This document shows, one piece after another, positions 7,335 to 16,334 of a DNA stretch of 48,699 bases (its first letter is position 1; each line of letters opens with the position of its first letter). The notes under the pieces are model-generated. The model ran no database searches, was not told where the DNA came from, and saw only the letters and a program-made list of their open reading frames with translations. Source of the stretch: Promethearchaeota archaeon. Lineage in GTDB: Archaea; Asgardarchaeota; Lokiarchaeia; Sigyniarchaeales; Promethearchaeaceae. The stretch spans positions 1 through 48,699 of the forward strand of contig SDNX01000007.1 in the NCBI GenBank assembly GCA_004524545.1, given 5' to 3'. Both the position numbers and the translations under genes were made by a program.

Positions 7335-10300
7335 ATGGTAATCGACATCGATCAATATCCACAGCAACCGAAACACAATTTTGAAGATTTCTTCAAAAAC
7401 TATGAAGACAGCCCCAATCATTTCAAATATCGAGAAGAAATACAGAGTGCAGCCTTACGTAAAAAATTTCATGTGGATGTGTTATTCGAAGATATTTTAT
7501 CATATGATCCGCCATTGGCGGAATTATTACGTGAAGCTCCTGAGGAAACATTGCGTGAAGGAATTGAAGCATTCAAAGATCTCTTGAAATTTTATTCCGG
7601 AGGAAAAATTGATGAAGAATTGGATTATTTTATCAGGATTAAAACAGACAATAACTCCAACGAAGTCAATCTACGGAAATTACGGGCAGCACACATAGAT
7701 AAACTCGTGTACATCTATGGTATTTTAATTCGAGCTTCTCAAATCGTACCACAAATAACCGTAGCCTATTTTGAATGTCCAGTATGCCAGCAAGTGACCA
7801 AAGTAGACCAAATTGAAAACGTGTTGATTGTCCCCAAACAATGTTCGAACTGTAAAAATAAAGCAGGATTTATAGTAACTTCCAAAGATTCCAAATTTAT
7901 CGATTGGCAAAGCATTCAAATTCAAGAATTACCCGAAGAATTGACCCCAGGAAGAGTTCCCTATTCAATAAAAGGAATTTTAACTCATGATTTAGTAGAT
8001 AAGGCACGACCAGGCGATCGTGTTAAGATCACTGGAATTTTCAAAACTTTTGTGAACGAAAACTCCCGTGGAAGAAAATCGACCTTATTTACTCCGTATT
8101 TGAAAATCCTCAGCATTGAAGGGAGAAATGCGGAAGATGAGGAACTCAATATCAGTCCTGAGGATGAAAAAGAATTCCGCCGTCTTGCAGCAAAACCAAA
8201 CATCCAAGACTTGATTGCAAAATCCATTGCACCATCTATTTTAGGAATGGAACATCTAAAAATGGCAGCAGCGCTTTCCTTGTTCGGTGGTGTAAGGAAG
8301 GAAATGAAAGACGGAAGTGCTCGAAGAGGAGATATCCATATCTTATTCGTAGGGGATCCCGGAACGGGGAAGAGTATCCATGGTGCCGAAAAAGTATACA
8401 TTGGATATCCTACACAGAATAGTCTGCAATGGAATTGTGAAGCAATTGGAGATTTCGTTGACAATTTGATGAATAAAAATAAGGTTTCTATAATATCGAA
8501 TGATGATACCGAGATTCTCAAATTAGATAAAAACAGTCGATTTCATACAGCTTCAATTGATCCGAATACATTAAAAACCAAAAGGACAAAAATACTCGAG
8601 CTTAGTAGACATAATAGTAATAATTTGATAAAGATAACTACAAAATCAGGTCGAAAAATCCTTACGACTCCAGATCATTCATTTAGCACCATTTTAAATG
8701 GTCGACTAGAAGTGTTAACAGGAGACCAACTAAATGAAAATTCATATCTTCCTGTAGCTCGAAAACTGGATTTAAATGGTTTTCAACAAATTGATTTTGC
8801 GGACATGAGTGAAAATATCCCCGAAGGAGATCTTGTTAGTATAGAAACTATCCGATTGCAAAACTCATTAATCGAATCAAATCAGATAAGTAAAATGGAA
8901 GCATATGAAAACGCGAATATCACTCATGGAACTTTTAAAAAATATTCAGAAGAGTTGGATACCCTACCAGAAGGAGATTGGATAAGAACAAAATATGATA
9001 CATCTTGGTTTCCAAGAAAAATTGAACTTACTAAAGAATTTGGTAGAATAATTGGTTTTTATTTAGCAGAAGGAAATTCAGAAAAAACTACAATACGAAT
9101 CACTAATACAGATGAGGATATTGTAAATATTATATATGAAGATTTCCAAAAAATCTTTCAAAAAGCAACAATTATCAAGAACGGATGCATTCTTTGCCAA
9201 TCTACGGTGCATCAGTGGTTTAAACACAATTTTGGAACCGGAGCAGTCAACAAGAAGCTTCCGTTCACTTTTATTACGACACCCAAAGAATTTCGTAAAG
9301 GAATTTTGTCTGCTTATTTTTCAGGTGACGGTTGGATTGAGGAAAAAAGTGCAACTGTTAATGCACTTACAAAAAGTGAAGACCTAGCTACCTCTCTTCT
9401 AGACCTTCTAGCTAGTTTTGGAATTTTCGCCTCTGTTCATGTAAAAGAGATCAAGAAAGGGCAATATAAAGGAAACCACTACTATCAAATCACAATTACA
9501 AGTAGTGAGTTATTCAAGTTTGCCAATCTGATAGGATTTACATCCTCTAAAAAGCAAAAAGATCTTGAAAAATTTGTGGAAACTTGGGTAAATAGAAAAC
9601 ATTATCAATCAAATGACATGATTCCAAATTTTGGAACGTTAATCAAAGATGTTGTTAATGATCTTGAACTTGTTGGGAAAAGAGGAAGTTGGGAGAGGTC
9701 TTTCAAAGGAGAACTCAGAGGAAAATCCCAAAGACAACGAGTTGGAAGGATGTATTTACAAAACAAAGTACAAACACTTAAAGAACTTTATGATATAAAT
9801 TACAAAAAGTACACGGACGAATTAAATCGTCTGGAATATTTAGCCAATTCAGACATCTTCTGGGACAAAATTGCCACTATTGAACCGGTAAAAGGGAATT
9901 TTAAAGTATATGATATTGGAACAACGGATGGACATTTCATTGTTGCAAATGGAAATTTAATTGTGCATAACAGCCAGATCTTAAAACAGTGTGCGCATAT
10001 TTCACCGCAAGCAATTTATACTTCGGGCAAGGGGTCTTCTGCAGCGGGGCTAACGGCGGCGGTAGTCAGAGAAAATGATGCAGCTGGATTATCACTCGAA
10101 GCGGGAGCTTTAGTTTTAGCAGATGGAGGTAATGCTATAATCGATGAATTTGACAAGATGGATAATCGGGACCGTGTAGCCATACACGAGGCGATGGAAC
10201 AGCAAACGGTCAGCGTAGCCAAAGCAGGAATAATCGCAACTCTAAGAGCCCGAACATCTATTATAGCTGCTGCAAATCCAAAAATGGGGCGATATTCTAT

Positions 10301-11048
10301 ACATGATACTCCTACCGAGAATATTAATTTAAGTCCTCCCATCCTTTCTAGGTTTGATCTCATCTTTGTAGTTCGAGATGAACCCAATGCAACTTTTGAT
10401 AATGAAATGGCGGATTTCATTTTAGATTTAAACACAACTGGGGGGATGGTTGATACAGGGACAACAAGTGATCCTCTTATTCCAGGTGAAACCCTGCAAA
10501 AATACATTAAATATGCTCGAAATAAATTTTCTCCGAAATTATCCCCTGAGGCTAGAAAAGTTATCAAGGATTTTTATGTAGATTTACGGAAAATCAATCA
10601 AAACGATAAGAATTCAGCAGTTGCGGTAGTTGCACGAAACCTTGAAGGATATATTCGTATCGCAGAAGCCTACGCAAAGATGGCTTTGCGGAATGTCATC
10701 ACTAAAGAGGACGCGGAAAAAGCAAGAAAACTAGCAAATAAAAGCTTAGAAGACACCAGCATAGATCCAATTACCGGAAAATTGGATGCAGATCGAATAT
10801 TAACTGGAATCAGTACCGCTTCACGCCAGATTAACTCATATTTGGATGCGATTAAAAAGAAAATCGATGCAAACGGTGGAAAACCTATTGATGAAGAGGA
10901 GTTTATAACGGATTTTGAGTTTAGTAATGAGATCGAACGATCGAAAATTGAAGCGTTCTTAGCGAAATTAAAAGAAGAAGGAGCGATCTTAAGTCCAACT
11001 CAAGGTAAAATAATTATTACACCCGATTCAAAAAGCAAAAAAAAATAA
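7335..11048 (+). CDS. mcm: Replicative helicase MCM, containing an intein
   Basis: Archaeal minichromosome maintenance helicase, the hexameric ATPase that unwinds DNA at the replication fork. From the ATG at 7335 the precursor has 1237 residues: about 704 residues of MCM plus a 533-residue intein. In order, the MCM parts show an N-terminal DNA-binding domain with a CPVC...CSNC zinc finger, the Walker A motif GDPGTGK|SQILK (split by the intein), Walker B with NAIIDEFDKM, sensor 1 in IIAAANPKMGRY, the arginine finger in LSRFDLIF, and a C-terminal winged-helix-like tail. An upstream in-frame TTG... start at 7296 adds 13 residues without family likeness. The ribosome binding site before 7335 is weak. 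Splicing of the intein is needed to rebuild the ATP site. Confidence 0.95.
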   Translation: MVIDIDQYPQQPKHNFEDFFKNYEDSPNHFKYREEIQSAALRKKFHVDVLFEDILSYDPPLAELLREAPEETLREGIEAFKDLLKFYSGGKIDEELDYFIRIKTDNNSNEVNLRKLRAAHIDKLVYIYGILIRASQIVPQITVAYFECPVCQQVTKVDQIENVLIVPKQCSNCKNKAGFIVTSKDSKFIDWQSIQIQELPEELTPGRVPYSIKGILTHDLVDKARPGDRVKITGIFKTFVNENSRGRKSTLFTPYLKILSIEGRNAEDEELNISPEDEKEFRRLAAKPNIQDLIAKSIAPSILGMEHLKMAAALSLFGGVRKEMKDGSARRGDIHILFVGDPGTGKSIHGAEKVYIGYPTQNSLQWNCEAIGDFVDNLMNKNKVSIISNDDTEILKLDKNSRFHTASIDPNTLKTKRTKILELSRHNSNNLIKITTKSGRKILTTPDHSFSTILNGRLEVLTGDQLNENSYLPVARKLDLNGFQQIDFADMSENIPEGDLVSIETIRLQNSLIESNQISKMEAYENANITHGTFKKYSEELDTLPEGDWIRTKYDTSWFPRKIELTKEFGRIIGFYLAEGNSEKTTIRITNTDEDIVNIIYEDFQKIFQKATIIKNGCILCQSTVHQWFKHNFGTGAVNKKLPFTFITTPKEFRKGILSAYFSGDGWIEEKSATVNALTKSEDLATSLLDLLASFGIFASVHVKEIKKGQYKGNHYYQITITSSELFKFANLIGFTSSKKQKDLEKFVETWVNRKHYQSNDMIPNFGTLIKDVVNDLELVGKRGSWERSFKGELRGKSQRQRVGRMYLQNKVQTLKELYDINYKKYTDELNRLEYLANSDIFWDKIATIEPVKGNFKVYDIGTTDGHFIVANGNLIVHNSQILKQCAHISPQAIYTSGKGSSAAGLTAAVVRENDAAGLSLEAGALVLADGGNAIIDEFDKMDNRDRVAIHEAMEQQTVSVAKAGIIATLRARTSIIAAANPKMGRYSIHDTPTENINLSPPILSRFDLIFVVRDEPNATFDNEMADFILDLNTTGGMVDTGTTSDPLIPGETLQKYIKYARNKFSPKLSPEARKVIKDFYVDLRKINQNDKNSAVAVVARNLEGYIRIAEAYAKMALRNVITKEDAEKARKLANKSLEDTSIDPITGKLDADRILTGISTASRQINSYLDAIKKKIDANGGKPIDEEEFITDFEFSNEIERSKIEAFLAKLKEEGAILSPTQGKIIITPDSKSKKK
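8373..9971 (+). mobile_element. Intein with LAGLIDADG homing endonuclease, inserted in the MCM P-loop
   Basis: 533 codons in frame. It begins with Ser (SIHGAEKVYIG) and ends NLIVHN before Ser+1, so excision rejoins GDPGTGK with SQILK. Splicing blocks are visible: block B TTPDHSF, block F KVYDIGTTDGHFIVANG and block G IVHN. Two dodecapeptide motifs, IIGFYLAEGN (about 9050-9075) and ILSAYFSGDGWI (about 9303-9338), keep their acidic residues, so the endonuclease may still be active. The nucleophile at position 1 is Ser rather than the commoner Cys. Confidence 0.92.
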
Positions 11049-11101
11049 AATAATAATAGTTTTTTTAAAGAATGACTGAATATATTCAAGATTAATGGCT
11101 A

Positions 11102-11311
11102 TTATTCAAGGGCAATAGCTAGTTTCATATCGTCTTCTGTTAATTTCTTTCTTTGGGCGTGTCGAGAAAGTTCTAAAGCTTTGCTAGTTAATTCTTTAGC
11201 AACTGATTCTAAATAAGAGATTAATTCATCTACTGCTTCTCGGCTAACCATTTCTGCCCCACAGCTCTTCATGAGCTCTTTAATTGGGGACCAAGCGAAT
11301 ACTTTTGGCAT
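11102..11311 (-). CDS. Archaeal histone
   Basis: A 69-residue histone-fold protein starting MPKVFAWSPIKELMKSCGAE. The three-helix pattern is clear: a short first helix, the long central helix with AVDELISYLESVAKELTSKALELSRHAQRKKL, and the closing LTEDDMKLAIA, matching the T-x-x-D pair and R-K loop of histone folds. There are no long tails. An open frame reaches 11362, but the start at 11311 fits the family length and has GAGG about 9 bases upstream. It binds DNA as a dimer. Together with two Alba proteins in this window it suggests a mixed chromatin. The gene is divergent from the dehydrogenase at 11705. Confidence 0.93.
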   Translation of the reverse strand: MPKVFAWSPIKELMKSCGAEMVSREAVDELISYLESVAKELTSKALELSRHAQRKKLTEDDMKLAIALE

Positions 11312-11704
11312 TTTTTTTTTCCTCTGCATTAAATTTTTGTTTTTAATTTGAAGCCAATTCAATGGCTATCATGAACAATATATCGGATTCCATTAATAAA
11401 TTTAACGGTAGATATAGTTTCGGTTAAAATTTTAAGAGTTCGACAAAAATTGGAGAAATATTAATTTCTGCCAGATCTAAAGGACCGAGGCACCATCTCG
11501 GAGATCATTTTTAAAAATACGCTGATATTAGGCAAAATAAGAAATGTAATTGTAATTGACACTAAAAAGATGAAATATCAGAAATATTCACTGATTTTAG
11601 TAGTTTAGATTCATTAATTAATGTAATACAGCCTAGTGGTTTCTTATTTTCTATATGTAATCATGAGCAATCATTTATCTTAGAGGAGTATCTAGAATGA
11701 AATA
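11312..11704. other. Divergent intergenic region between histone and dehydrogenase
   Basis: About 390 bases without a supported coding region. It must contain promoters for both flanking genes; TATA-like AT-rich stretches are several and none stands out. It contains the hairpin listed separately at 11474-11506 and, next to it, the 12-base palindrome ATTTTTAAAAAT. The dehydrogenase has GAGGAG at 11683-11688, 16 bases before its ATG, and a two-codon ATG-AAA-TAA minicistron at 11697. Confidence 0.5.
11474..11512 (+). ncRNA. Possible structured RNA or terminator-like hairpin
   Basis: Outer stem GATCT/AGATC and inner stem CCGAG/CTCGG around a 7-base loop, with an unpaired AAAGGA on one side only, followed by ATTTTT. 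Both stems are exact complements. It lies in the gap between the divergent histone and dehydrogenase genes, so it is not at the end of a known gene. Function unknown. Confidence 0.3.
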
Positions 11705-12793
11705 ATGACTCCAATATCAATCGCGTTAATTGAAGGAGATGGAGTGGGTAAAGAAGTAGTACCTGAGGGAAAAAAAACTCTGGAAACTATTTCACAATAC
11801 ACCGATTATAAATTCAATTTTCTTAATATTTCTGCTGGGGGAGAAGTATGGAAAAAGACCGGGCAATCTATCACTGAGGCATCATTTGAAAAACTGAAAA
11901 CTGTAGATACGATTTTATTGGGAGCCCTAGGAATCCCAGGATTACCCCAAGGTGTTGCAGAATATGCAGTGTTACGAATTCGACAAGAATTCAATCAATA
12001 TGTCAATTTACGCCCCATAAAACTCTATGAATCAATGCGAGATATTTGCCCCTTAAAAGAAGAGCATATCCAATCTGGTATCGATATGACAATAATTCGC
12101 GAAAACAGTGAAGGAATTTATCGACGCATAGGGGGATCAGTTCAAGATCGTACAAGTATTGATTCCATGGTATTTACAAAAACGGGTGTGCAGCGGATTT
12201 TACATTTTGCCTTCGATTATGCAGTAAAAAACCAACAAACAAAGATTACCTCAGTGGATAAAGCAAATTTACTGTATACTTCACAAATGTGGAGATCAAT
12301 TTTTGAGGAAGAAGGCAAAAAATATTCGAATTTAACCAAAGAGAGTTTTTATATTGATGCCTTTTGTCAGTGGTTAATACGTTCTCCTTATGATTTTCAA
12401 ACAGTAGTCACGTCTAATATGTTTGGGGATATTATAAGCGATGAAGCGGCTTCACTAGTAGGATCTCTGGGAATGGGAGCGAGTGGAAATATTAATCCCG
12501 ATCCCGAAGGGATTTCCATGTTTGAACCTATTCATGGGTCAGCTCCTGATATTGCTGGACAAAATATTTCCAATCCGATTGCAACTGTCCTATCAGTAAA
12601 ATTGATGTTTGAACATGTTTTTGATGATCCTTATATAGGAAAAGCAATTGATACTGCTGTAGAAAACGCGGTTAAGAAAAATAGAACCCCAGACATCTTT
12701 CCAAGGATGAACAATTCAAAATTACTCCAAGTCTCTACTCAAAAAATGGGTGGTTACATCCGAACAGAGTTAGAAAAATTGTTAAAAAAGTAG
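11705..12793 (+). CDS. Isopropylmalate/isocitrate dehydrogenase family enzyme
   Basis: A 362-residue NAD(P)-dependent beta-decarboxylating dehydrogenase. Family landmarks: IALIEGDGVGKEVVPEG at the N-terminus, substrate-binding RIRQEFNQYVNLRPIKLY, IIRENSEGIYRRIGG, the catalytic lysine in SVDKANLLYTSQMWR, the metal-binding aspartates in MFGDIISDEAASLVGSLGM, and the cofactor loop EPIHGSAPDIAGQNISNP. The family includes 3-isopropylmalate, homoisocitrate, isocitrate and tartrate dehydrogenases. The substrate cannot be fixed by eye; length and the RENSEGIY motif favour the LeuB/AksF branch, which would match the synthase at 4105-5442. It converges with the following minus-strand gene with no gap between them. 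Confidence 0.85.
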   Translation: MTPISIALIEGDGVGKEVVPEGKKTLETISQYTDYKFNFLNISAGGEVWKKTGQSITEASFEKLKTVDTILLGALGIPGLPQGVAEYAVLRIRQEFNQYVNLRPIKLYESMRDICPLKEEHIQSGIDMTIIRENSEGIYRRIGGSVQDRTSIDSMVFTKTGVQRILHFAFDYAVKNQQTKITSVDKANLLYTSQMWRSIFEEEGKKYSNLTKESFYIDAFCQWLIRSPYDFQTVVTSNMFGDIISDEAASLVGSLGMGASGNINPDPEGISMFEPIHGSAPDIAGQNISNPIATVLSVKLMFEHVFDDPYIGKAIDTAVENAVKKNRTPDIFPRMNNSKLLQVSTQKMGGYIRTELEKLLKK

Positions 12794-13138
12794 CTATTTA
12801 TCCAGCAGCTGCCAGATTTTCTGCTGAATATCTGACAGTTCTATGGAAATTTTCTCTAATTGCTCTTTATCTAAGGATTCAGCCAAATTTCCTTTTTGTT
12901 CTAGAGCCCCCTCATTGGTAAGATCATAGTAATCGGTAGTGGTGAGTCTACCGCGATCTCGAAGATCCCGATCTAGTTGAAGTATCGTGTAGTGTGGAGG
13001 ATTTCCATGTTTAATGATGATGGGATACGGAAGTCGTTCCATTTGCATTACTTTTTCTTTTAATTCTTCCGTTTTCCGAATACTCACAAAATCATTACAG
13101 GTGGGACAAAACCATCTGATAGATTTTTCAGACATCAA
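12794..13138 (-). CDS. Unknown protein with zinc knuckle
   Basis: 114 residues, family not recognised. The N-terminus carries one CPTC pair (WFCPTCNDFVSIRKTEE), which may bind zinc with a second unit or another chain. A conserved-looking core follows (RLPYPIIIKHGNPPHYTILQLDRDLR), then a charged coiled-coil-like C-terminus. Its start lies 7 bases after the stop of the upstream GIFT-like gene on the same strand, so the two are very probably one operon and may act together. The pairing with a coiled-coil partner hints at a structural or adaptor role, but this is inference. Confidence 0.65.
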   Translation of the reverse strand: MMSEKSIRWFCPTCNDFVSIRKTEELKEKVMQMERLPYPIIIKHGNPPHYTILQLDRDLRDRGRLTTTDYYDLTNEGALEQKGNLAESLDKEQLEKISIELSDIQQKIWQLLDK

Positions 13139-13145
13139 ATTCCCT

Positions 13146-14522
13146 CTATTTTTTCCCCTTCGTATACTGCATTTCTAATTCTTTTATACGATTTAGAGAC
13201 CGATTTAAATCGTTAGAAAGGCGTTCGATCTGTTTTTCATATTGGGCTTTAGTATAGGATTTGTTTTTGTATTTACTTTCTACTAAATCCTTTAAATTTT
13301 CAATTGAATTCAATTTGTTCTTTAAAGTCTCTAATTCTACTTCAATTTCTTCTTTCGTCATGGGTAATGGATCGGGGATCGGTTGAGGTTGGTGTGTTTT
13401 TGTTTTAGGAAGGTGTGTATCAGTTTTCTTTTTAGTATCCTTCATAGATTTTGGTTTTTCAGGCATTTCAGTTAATCTTTCGGGTTCAGGAACTGGTAAG
13501 GGTTCAATATTTGGAGGTAGCTCAAGCGGAGTAGCTGCTTCTGCTGATTCTGTTGCTTTTTGCGTTTCTAGAATTTGTTCTTCGGAAGAGACGATTGTTT
13601 CAATCACAGTTTTAATTTGATCTTTAAGAACTGTAACCTCATCTAACAGTCCATGAAATAAATTCGCTAGATCCGATTTATCGGAAATTACTATGTGGGA
13701 GGACAAATTCAGCTTTGCAGAGATAAAAGATGGTTGAGACCCTACGTTTGCAGTTATTCCATTGGCATCATAATTCTGTGTAGGTTCCTGTATGGTCACC
13801 TTTGGCTTGATTTCACCCGTCTTCACTTTTTCACGGTATTCGGTTTTTAACCATTGGAAAATATTCGAGCAAAATTCCTGATGTCCGGGTTGTTCAAATC
13901 CTCCAGGTATTTCATTTCGAAACATCTCATAACTCCCAATTGCAACTACTCGACCTTCTTGAACTTCAGCGGTGACAATTAACGGGGTCGAAAAAGGATC
14001 AGATTCTTCATTAGAGATTGCTACAGGTACTACGTTTAATCCAACAGTGCTTAAGCTACACCCTGCTCGGAAGCATAAAGATGTAATTCCTTCTGTTATG
14101 GGATGCGGAGGGGAAAAATTTACCACCTCGGGAAGATTTTCCAACCCAAAATTCTTAGAATAATCTAGTACTTGGTCATTTTCAAAACTCAAACCAAATT
14201 TTTCTACTAATTCGCTCAAGTTAGATCGTCTACCTTTATCACCACCCGCATGGGAAAGCGCAAGTAATCCCCCACCATCTTCCTTAACCCATTGTGCAAT
14301 TGCATCAATTTCATTGGTTGAGAATTTAGCAAAATCTGGACAAGGAATAACGAGGATATCATACGGTGAAAGGTTCTGTCGAGTTATAGGAAATTCCATA
14401 TATGGTTGACAGATGAATCCTTGAGAATCTAGGAACTCTTTTAGGTGACTATAATTACCGGCAATCTTACCACGTGGTTTATGGGCTTCATCAAATGCTA
14501 CATAAAAAGAACTGGTCTTCAT
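13146..14522 (-). CDS. IFT52/GIFT-like N-terminal domain with proline-rich linker and coiled coil
   Basis: About 458 residues. Residues 1-230 form an alpha/beta domain of the class-I glutamine-amidotransferase-like superfamily without an obvious catalytic Cys; the opening VAFDEAHKPRGKIAGNYSHL, ILVIPCPDFAKFS, WVKEDGGGLLALSHAGGDKG and VVAIGSYEMFRN segments resemble the DUF4350/GIFT group that includes eukaryotic IFT52. A low-complexity linker follows with many Pro, Glu and Lys (PLELPPNIEPLPVPEPERLT region), then a C-terminal coiled coil (about 395-455). The ATG at 14522 has AGGT 10 bases before it; a second ATG at 14534 adds four residues. It is cotranscribed with the zinc-knuckle gene. The IFT52 likeness is from pattern only; no enzymatic role is visible. 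Confidence 0.6.
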   Translation of the reverse strand: MKTSSFYVAFDEAHKPRGKIAGNYSHLKEFLDSQGFICQPYMEFPITRQNLSPYDILVIPCPDFAKFSTNEIDAIAQWVKEDGGGLLALSHAGGDKGRRSNLSELVEKFGLSFENDQVLDYSKNFGLENLPEVVNFSPPHPITEGITSLCFRAGCSLSTVGLNVVPVAISNEESDPFSTPLIVTAEVQEGRVVAIGSYEMFRNEIPGGFEQPGHQEFCSNIFQWLKTEYREKVKTGEIKPKVTIQEPTQNYDANGITANVGSQPSFISAKLNLSSHIVISDKSDLANLFHGLLDEVTVLKDQIKTVIETIVSSEEQILETQKATESAEAATPLELPPNIEPLPVPEPERLTEMPEKPKSMKDTKKKTDTHLPKTKTHQPQPIPDPLPMTKEEIEVELETLKNKLNSIENLKDLVESKYKNKSYTKAQYEKQIERLSNDLNRSLNRIKELEMQYTKGKK

Positions 14523-14573
14523 TATATGATTCATACCTATTTTTATCGAAATAATCTGAATATAGTTAATTGA

Positions 14574-15785
14574 TTATACAGAGTTGCCTATATGATTTTT
14601 TGAGGATCGAATATTCGATTGATCTCCGATTAACATATCCTCCTTAATAATATCGTCCATTACAACATAGTCGCCGATGATGGAGTTTTTTGTAATAATT
14701 TTTTCTAAGAGGCATCCGTCTCCTATCACAGAATTTCGCACGATGCAATCGTGTAGCACACAATTATCCCCAATTGAGCAATAGGGTCCGATCACACAGT
14801 TTTTCATTTGAACATTTTTCCCAATGAATGAGGGGGATTTGATCGATGAGTTCGAAATTTCTCCAACCAAATCTCCTAGGACATTGTCTTGCTGAGTTAA
14901 AAGAAATTTATTTCCCTCTAACAGCGTGTCATATTTTCCGAAATCAAGTATACCTTGGCTAAATTCCATCGGAGCTAATTTAAACCCATTTGATACCAAA
15001 TCTTGAATTGCAGGAGTTAACTGCGCCTCTCCATCTTTCCCTTCGAATTTTTCGACCTCTATCTTCAAGAATTTGTAAAGATTCTTCATTGTATTAGGTT
15101 TAAACCCATATACTCCCGTAATTGCTAAATTTGAGGAAGAATGTTCAGGTTTTTCAACTAGAGAATTTATATATCCCGTTTGTGAATCTACAGTTACAAT
15201 TCCATAACTACTTATTCTGGATTTCGGGACCTTCATTATCCCAATTACTCCATCCACTTCTGTTAGAGAATTTGTTCGGGTGATTGAGTGTCTATCATCA
15301 TTATCTTTGAAATCGTCCACTCGGTTTTCGAGTTGTTGTGTAAATTCTTCCCCACATAATAATGATACAAAATTGCTATACCCAGCTAGAGGTAACATAT
15401 CATTCAGATTTATTATTGCATAATCCTCTGGGTCATTAGATTCGTAGGAGGAAATTTTGCTCTTGTACCATTTTTCAGATAAATAGATTGCTTGACCTAA
15501 TCCTCCAAAATAAGGTATGTTACCATGATATCCCTTAGGTGCTTGAGATTCAAAAGTGATGTTAAAAGAAGAAGAATATTCGCTCTCAAGATAAATTTTA
15601 ATAGCTCGTTCTTCGGAACCCGTAATAATTAAGAGATCCGATGTAGTCGCTGTTGATTGTCTAAATTTGTCTAAAATATGATCAATAAGTCGTTTTCCTG
15701 CTACTTTGAAGAACCCTTTTGGCTTACTAAAGGTAAACGGGCGAAGTCTAGTACCAGCACCCGCCATGGGAACGACAAATTTCAT
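14574..15785 (-). CDS. Sugar-phosphate nucleotidyltransferase
   Basis: A 403-residue enzyme of the NDP-sugar pyrophosphorylase family. The N-terminal signature FVVPMAGAGTRLRPFTFSKPKG binds the nucleotide, and the family NLNDMLPL and VEKPEHSSSN motifs follow. The last ~110 residues contain hexapeptide repeats of a left-handed beta helix (for example VQMKNCVIGPYCSIGDNCVL). It makes an activated sugar such as dTDP-glucose, UDP-sugar or GDP-mannose for glycan synthesis; the exact substrate is not readable. The region around residues 110-170 is longer than usual and polar. Its ATG overlaps the stop of aIF5A by four bases (ATGA), indicating translational coupling. Confidence 0.85.
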   Translation of the reverse strand: MKFVVPMAGAGTRLRPFTFSKPKGFFKVAGKRLIDHILDKFRQSTATTSDLLIITGSEERAIKIYLESEYSSSFNITFESQAPKGYHGNIPYFGGLGQAIYLSEKWYKSKISSYESNDPEDYAIINLNDMLPLAGYSNFVSLLCGEEFTQQLENRVDDFKDNDDRHSITRTNSLTEVDGVIGIMKVPKSRISSYGIVTVDSQTGYINSLVEKPEHSSSNLAITGVYGFKPNTMKNLYKFLKIEVEKFEGKDGEAQLTPAIQDLVSNGFKLAPMEFSQGILDFGKYDTLLEGNKFLLTQQDNVLGDLVGEISNSSIKSPSFIGKNVQMKNCVIGPYCSIGDNCVLHDCIVRNSVIGDGCLLEKIITKNSIIGDYVVMDDIIKEDMLIGDQSNIRSSKNHIGNSV

Positions 15786-16213
15786 TGAACGATTACTCGT
15801 CGGATAATTTTTTTACCTACTACATCCCAAAATTCTGCCTGGGAAGCTCCAATTTGTTCTGGATTATTTTTAAGGGTCTCCAGCTTTTTAATTGCATCTT
15901 CCTCATCAATAGGCCAATCACACGCAATTGTTTCAAAACTTTCCAGATCCATTACTGTTACGGAATTTTCAGTAATATCGGTAATTTGTCCTGTTCTTTT
16001 TGAAATTTCTGGTAAATCCACCATAGAATCTGCGGTAAACATTACACTTCGTTTTTTCTTATCAAATAGTCCTACACAACTAATTCGCATCTTTGCGTGA
16101 CCATGTTTTCCAGATTTTGAATGTTCTGTTCCAATTATGGAACATGGTTCTCCATCTACCATGAAATAATTTCCTTTTTTCAGTTTATTTGCAGTAGTTC
16201 TTCTTAGGCTCAT
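15782..16213 (-). CDS. Translation factor aIF5A
   Basis: 143 residues from ATG 16213; a GTG three codons earlier is open but less likely. The hypusine loop HSKSGKHGHAK is intact, with the modified lysine at about position 36 (the K of GKHG). The N-terminal SH3-like half and C-terminal OB-fold half have normal length, except that the C-terminus has about 15 extra residues (AEFWDVVGKKIIRRVIVQ region). aIF5A relieves ribosome stalling and needs deoxyhypusine synthase, not seen in this window. It leads a two-gene unit with the nucleotidyltransferase. The stretch upstream has a TATA-like CAAATAT about 50 bases ahead. Confidence 0.93.
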   Translation of the reverse strand: MSLRRTTANKLKKGNYFMVDGEPCSIIGTEHSKSGKHGHAKMRISCVGLFDKKKRSVMFTADSMVDLPEISKRTGQITDITENSVTVMDLESFETIACDWPIDEEDAIKKLETLKNNPEQIGASQAEFWDVVGKKIIRRVIVQ

Positions 16214-16334
16214 AATACTCACTGTTTTTTCGTATTGTGTTCTTATCTAAGACACTCGGATATTTGAAATTTTTTGAGAAATGTAATTTTCTACCAGATT
16301 TATTATTGGTGTTTCATTCGACTAAGGTAGCAAA

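Noticed and set aside
7985-8521. 178-codon open frame on the minus strand across the MCM-intein junction
   Set aside because: Spans both MCM and intein coding on the other strand; a chance frame.
10016-10567. 183-codon open frame on the minus strand inside the MCM gene
   Set aside because: It is antisense to the best conserved ATPase region of MCM, has unusual composition (Ser/Ala-rich), and matches no family.
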